Shown here in pieces: positions 61,306 to 62,955 of a stretch of DNA of 62,955 bases. This DNA is from Sinorhizobium sp. A49 (GTDB taxonomy: Bacteria; Pseudomonadota; Alphaproteobacteria; Rhizobiales; Rhizobiaceae). The DNA lies in the NCBI RefSeq assembly GCF_002002725.1, contig NZ_MUNW01000087.1, forward strand, positions 1-62,955. Reading direction: 5' to 3'. Every line of letters begins with the position of its first letter. The stretch's first letter is position 1. A program made the position numbers and the translations under genes. The notes beneath the pieces were generated by a model. That model searched no databases. It was not told the DNA's origin and saw only the letters and a list, made by a program, of their open reading frames with translations.

Positions 61306-62007
61306 ATGAGCTCGACGACAATCAGCTACAAGAACCACCGCTTTTCACCGCAGATCATCTCGCATGCGGTTTGGTTGTATTTCCGGTTCCCGTTGAGCCT
61401 GCGGCTGGTCGAGGAAATGTTGCTGGAGCGCGGCATCGTCGTATCTTATGAAACGATACGGCGATGGGGCCGCAAATTCGGGGCGGCTTATGCCAAGCAG
61501 CCGCGCAAGAAGAAGCCTTCGCGTCAAGATATCTGGCATCTAGACGAGGTCGTGATTTCCATTGGCGGCCGAAAACATTGGCTTTGGCGTGCGGTCGAAG
61601 ACGGCTACGTTCTCGACGAGATCGTCCAGACCCGCCGCGATACCAAGGCTGCCAAGCGATTGCTGCTCAGGCTGTTGAAGAAGCAGGGTCTGTCTCCGAA
61701 GCGCATCATCACCGACAAACTGCGCTCATACGGCGCGGCAAAGCGGGATGTAATGCCCGGCGTAGAACATCGATCGCACAAAGGGCTGAACAATCGCGCG
61801 GAGAATACTCACGTGCCGCTTCGAAAGCGAGAGCGGATGATGCAGGGCTTCCGATCCGTCGGAGGCTTGCAACGTTTCATCTCGGTCTTTTCAGCAGTCA
61901 GAAATCTCTTCCTACCACCTCATCAAAAGCGCTCAGCCCTAGCCACCCATATTCATCGCATCCGCGCAATAGCGCATTGGAAAGTCGTGACGGGAGCGAT
62001 TGCCTGA
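61306..62007 (+). CDS. IS6-family transposase, intact
   Basis: 233 residues from ATG 61306 (MSSTTISYKNHRFSPQIISH). HTH region RLVEEMLLERGIVVSYETIR, DDE triad in WHLDEVVISIGG, IITDKLRSYGAA and NNRAENTHVPL. One residue is missing in RAVEDGYVLDEIV compared with RAVDQDGYVLD of the copy at 12.9 kb, close to but not at the active site. The only uninterrupted IS6 transposase here and a potential source of the other fragments. Confidence 0.88.
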   Translation: MSSTTISYKNHRFSPQIISHAVWLYFRFPLSLRLVEEMLLERGIVVSYETIRRWGRKFGAAYAKQPRKKKPSRQDIWHLDEVVISIGGRKHWLWRAVEDGYVLDEIVQTRRDTKAAKRLLLRLLKKQGLSPKRIITDKLRSYGAAKRDVMPGVEHRSHKGLNNRAENTHVPLRKRERMMQGFRSVGGLQRFISVFSAVRNLFLPPHQKRSALATHIHRIRAIAHWKVVTGAIA

Positions 62008-62072
62008 GTTCACCGACAAGCGATTTTACCGCCGTTGATCAAACAACGTGACATCGCCCCGACACCGTATCG

Positions 62073-62531
62073 ATGGCTGCCGAAACGATCCTGGAAGCAT
62101 CTTCCTGGAAGAAGGTCAGTTGGCGTCGCGGCACGAACGGCCGCCTGACAGCGCGCTTTGTTGCGCTCCGCATTCGGATCGCTGATGGTACTCCGCAACG
62201 TATCCTCGACAAGGGACAGCAGCATATGCCGGGCGAAGAGGCGTGGCTGGTGGGCGAATAGCGCTCGAACGACGAACGCAAATACTATCTCTCCAATCTG
62301 CCGGCCGAAGCAACGTTAAAGCAGCTGGCAGCTGCCATCAAAGCCCGATGGGTCTGCGAGCAAGCGCATCAACAAATGAAAGAAGAGCTCGGCCTTGATC
62401 ACTTTGAAGGCCGATCATGGCAAGGTCTGCATCGACACGCGCTGATGACAATGATCGCTTACGCCTTCTTGCAACATCAGCGCCTACACAAGGCAAAGCG
62501 GGAAAAAAAGGAAGAGGAACGGCCCGCCTAA
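62073..62531 (+). pseudogene. IS701-family transposase, C-terminal part with stop
   Basis: TILEASSWKKVSWRRGTNG, RLTARFVALRIRIADG, then a TAG at 62259-62261, and in the same frame ERKYYLSNLPAEATLKQLAA, RWVCEQAHQQMKEELGLDHF, EGRSWQGLHRHALMTMIAYA to a stop at 62529-62531. This is the last third of an IS701-type transposase (with the Glu of the DDE in QQMKEELGLDHFEGRS). Confidence 0.75.
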
Positions 62532-62778
62532 ACCGACACTGCCAGCCATCCGACGCGCGGTCATAAACACCCTCCTATCAGCGTCAGCCCCAGAACGATG
62601 TCCGCACTGCAGAATCCGCTTCAGATCGCCAAAATACATTCTGCCAAAGTAGTGCTAGCTGAGCGCATCTGGCCAAAGTAAATCCTTCCCATCACAACGT
62701 AAGAAGCCTTCAAGATCGACCTTACGCGAGAAGCTTACCGCCACGGGTTCCATGTATTCGTCTTCGGAGCTGCAAGCC
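62532..62778. other. Stretch with no recognisable gene
   Basis: About 250 bases between the IS701 fragment and the downstream gene end. GCCAAAGTA-like strings recur (62643-62651 TGCCAAAGTA and 62671-62680 GGCCAAAGTA), which may be the outer part of an IS end. Nothing else was found. Confidence 0.3.
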
Positions 62779-62804
62779 GGCGGCCGGCGGAACTACCGGC
62801 CGCC
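62779..62804. terminator. GC-rich hairpin after the aminotransferase-type gene
   Basis: GGCGGCCGG (62779-62787) and CCGGCCGCC (62796-62804) form a perfect 9-bp stem with an eight-base loop, just after the stop of the minus-strand gene at 62813. There is no clear T-run, so terminator function is probable but not certain. Confidence 0.55.
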
Positions 62805-62812
62805 TCGATCTG

Positions 62813-62955
62813 CTAACTGATCGGGAGACCTTTCGACGCCCGGTAGGCCTGTACGTAACCGCGCGCGACGGAGCGCACTGCGCTGCCGATCTGGGTGTAG
62901 GCATCGTCGTCGAGATTGGCGAAGGAGACGCGCGCCGACCAGTTCGGCGCATCGA
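62813..62955 (-). CDS. C-terminus of an aspartate 4-decarboxylase-like aminotransferase (partial)
   Basis: The minus frame entering at the window edge reads DAPNWSARVSFANLDDDAYT, QIGSAVRSVARGYVQAYRAS, KGLPIS and stops at 62813-62815. This matches the tail of bifunctional aspartate aminotransferase/aspartate 4-decarboxylase proteins (NWS.RVS.ANL pattern with the carboxylate-binding Arg). The rest lies outside the window. Confidence 0.6.
   Translation of the reverse strand, partial: DAPNWSARVSFANLDDDAYTQIGSAVRSVARGYVQAYRASKGLPIS

Noticed and set aside
1-62955. CRISPR array or plasmid replication (repABC) and transfer origin
   Set aside because: No regularly spaced repeats, no rep genes and no nick-site-like region were found; only a doubtful relaxase tail at 16.4 kb.

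Overview
The window looks like accessory DNA from a rhizobial or agrobacterial alphaproteobacterium (Rhizobiales), most likely a plasmid or megaplasmid. The base composition is GC-rich. It contains many ABC uptake operons with their own LysR, GntR and RpiR regulators, a BA14K-like secreted protein, a pRiA4b ORF-3 type fragment, rhizobial class III cyclases, and many broken insertion sequences (IS6, IS3, ISKra4, IS630, IS66, IS701). No rRNA, intact tRNA, CRISPR array or replication origin was seen.

Layout: (1) 1-11.3 kb holds single genes and small sets for redox and detoxification, separated by regulators: SDR enzymes, VOC, cupin, epoxide hydrolase, a DsbA-like protein, a tautomerase and a Tat-exported MBL hydrolase, plus Fic, LuxR, pRiA4b ORF-3 and LysR remnants. 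(2) 11.5-17.1 kb is a scrap zone with two inverted IS6-family copies at 12.85-13.66 kb and 16.73-17.01 kb. They enclose a WGR protein, a brnT(broken)/brnA locus and a class III nucleotidyl cyclase domain fused to a LysR-type ligand-binding domain. This fusion is the most unusual protein in the window. (3) 17.1-22.3 kb is an amino-acid/opine-type ABC transporter with an AstE/aspartoacylase-family hydrolase and an RpiR regulator. (4) 22.9-28.7 kb is a FadR-type regulator, a near-perfect palindromic operator, a second amino-acid ABC transporter, a class V aminotransferase and a dihydropyrimidinase. (5) 29.2-43.6 kb is a tightly coupled catabolic run: GntR regulator, Asp/Glu/hydantoin racemase, two amidohydrolases, a VOC protein, a complete Dpp-type importer, a second binding protein without a signal peptide, a DHDPS-family aldolase and an SDR, followed by a PhzF protein. 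(6) 43.7-51.9 kb is a broken ParE-type toxin locus, then a sugar-acid or alcohol catabolic set (HIBADH-family dehydrogenase, frameshifted MFS transporter, ALDH, enolase-superfamily dehydratase, GMC oxidoreductase) with a divergent LysR. (7) 52-58.5 kb is a secreted coiled-coil protein, a membrane adenylate cyclase, and a coupled L,D-transpeptidase/OmpA-lipoprotein pair, with two ISKra4 pieces on either side. (8) 58.4-62.9 kb is an IS cluster with intact IS630 and IS6 transposases and, at the end, the 3' part of an aspartate 4-decarboxylase-like gene.

How the parts work together (inference): the three uptake systems supply small nitrogenous compounds to nearby hydrolases, racemase, aminotransferase and aldolase, each set controlled by its adjacent FCD/GntR or RpiR repressor through a nearby inverted repeat. 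Each exported binding-protein gene is followed by a strong hairpin, consistent with higher expression of the binding protein than of the permeases. The cyclase-LysR fusion could convert binding of a cytoplasmic metabolite directly into a cyclic nucleotide signal.
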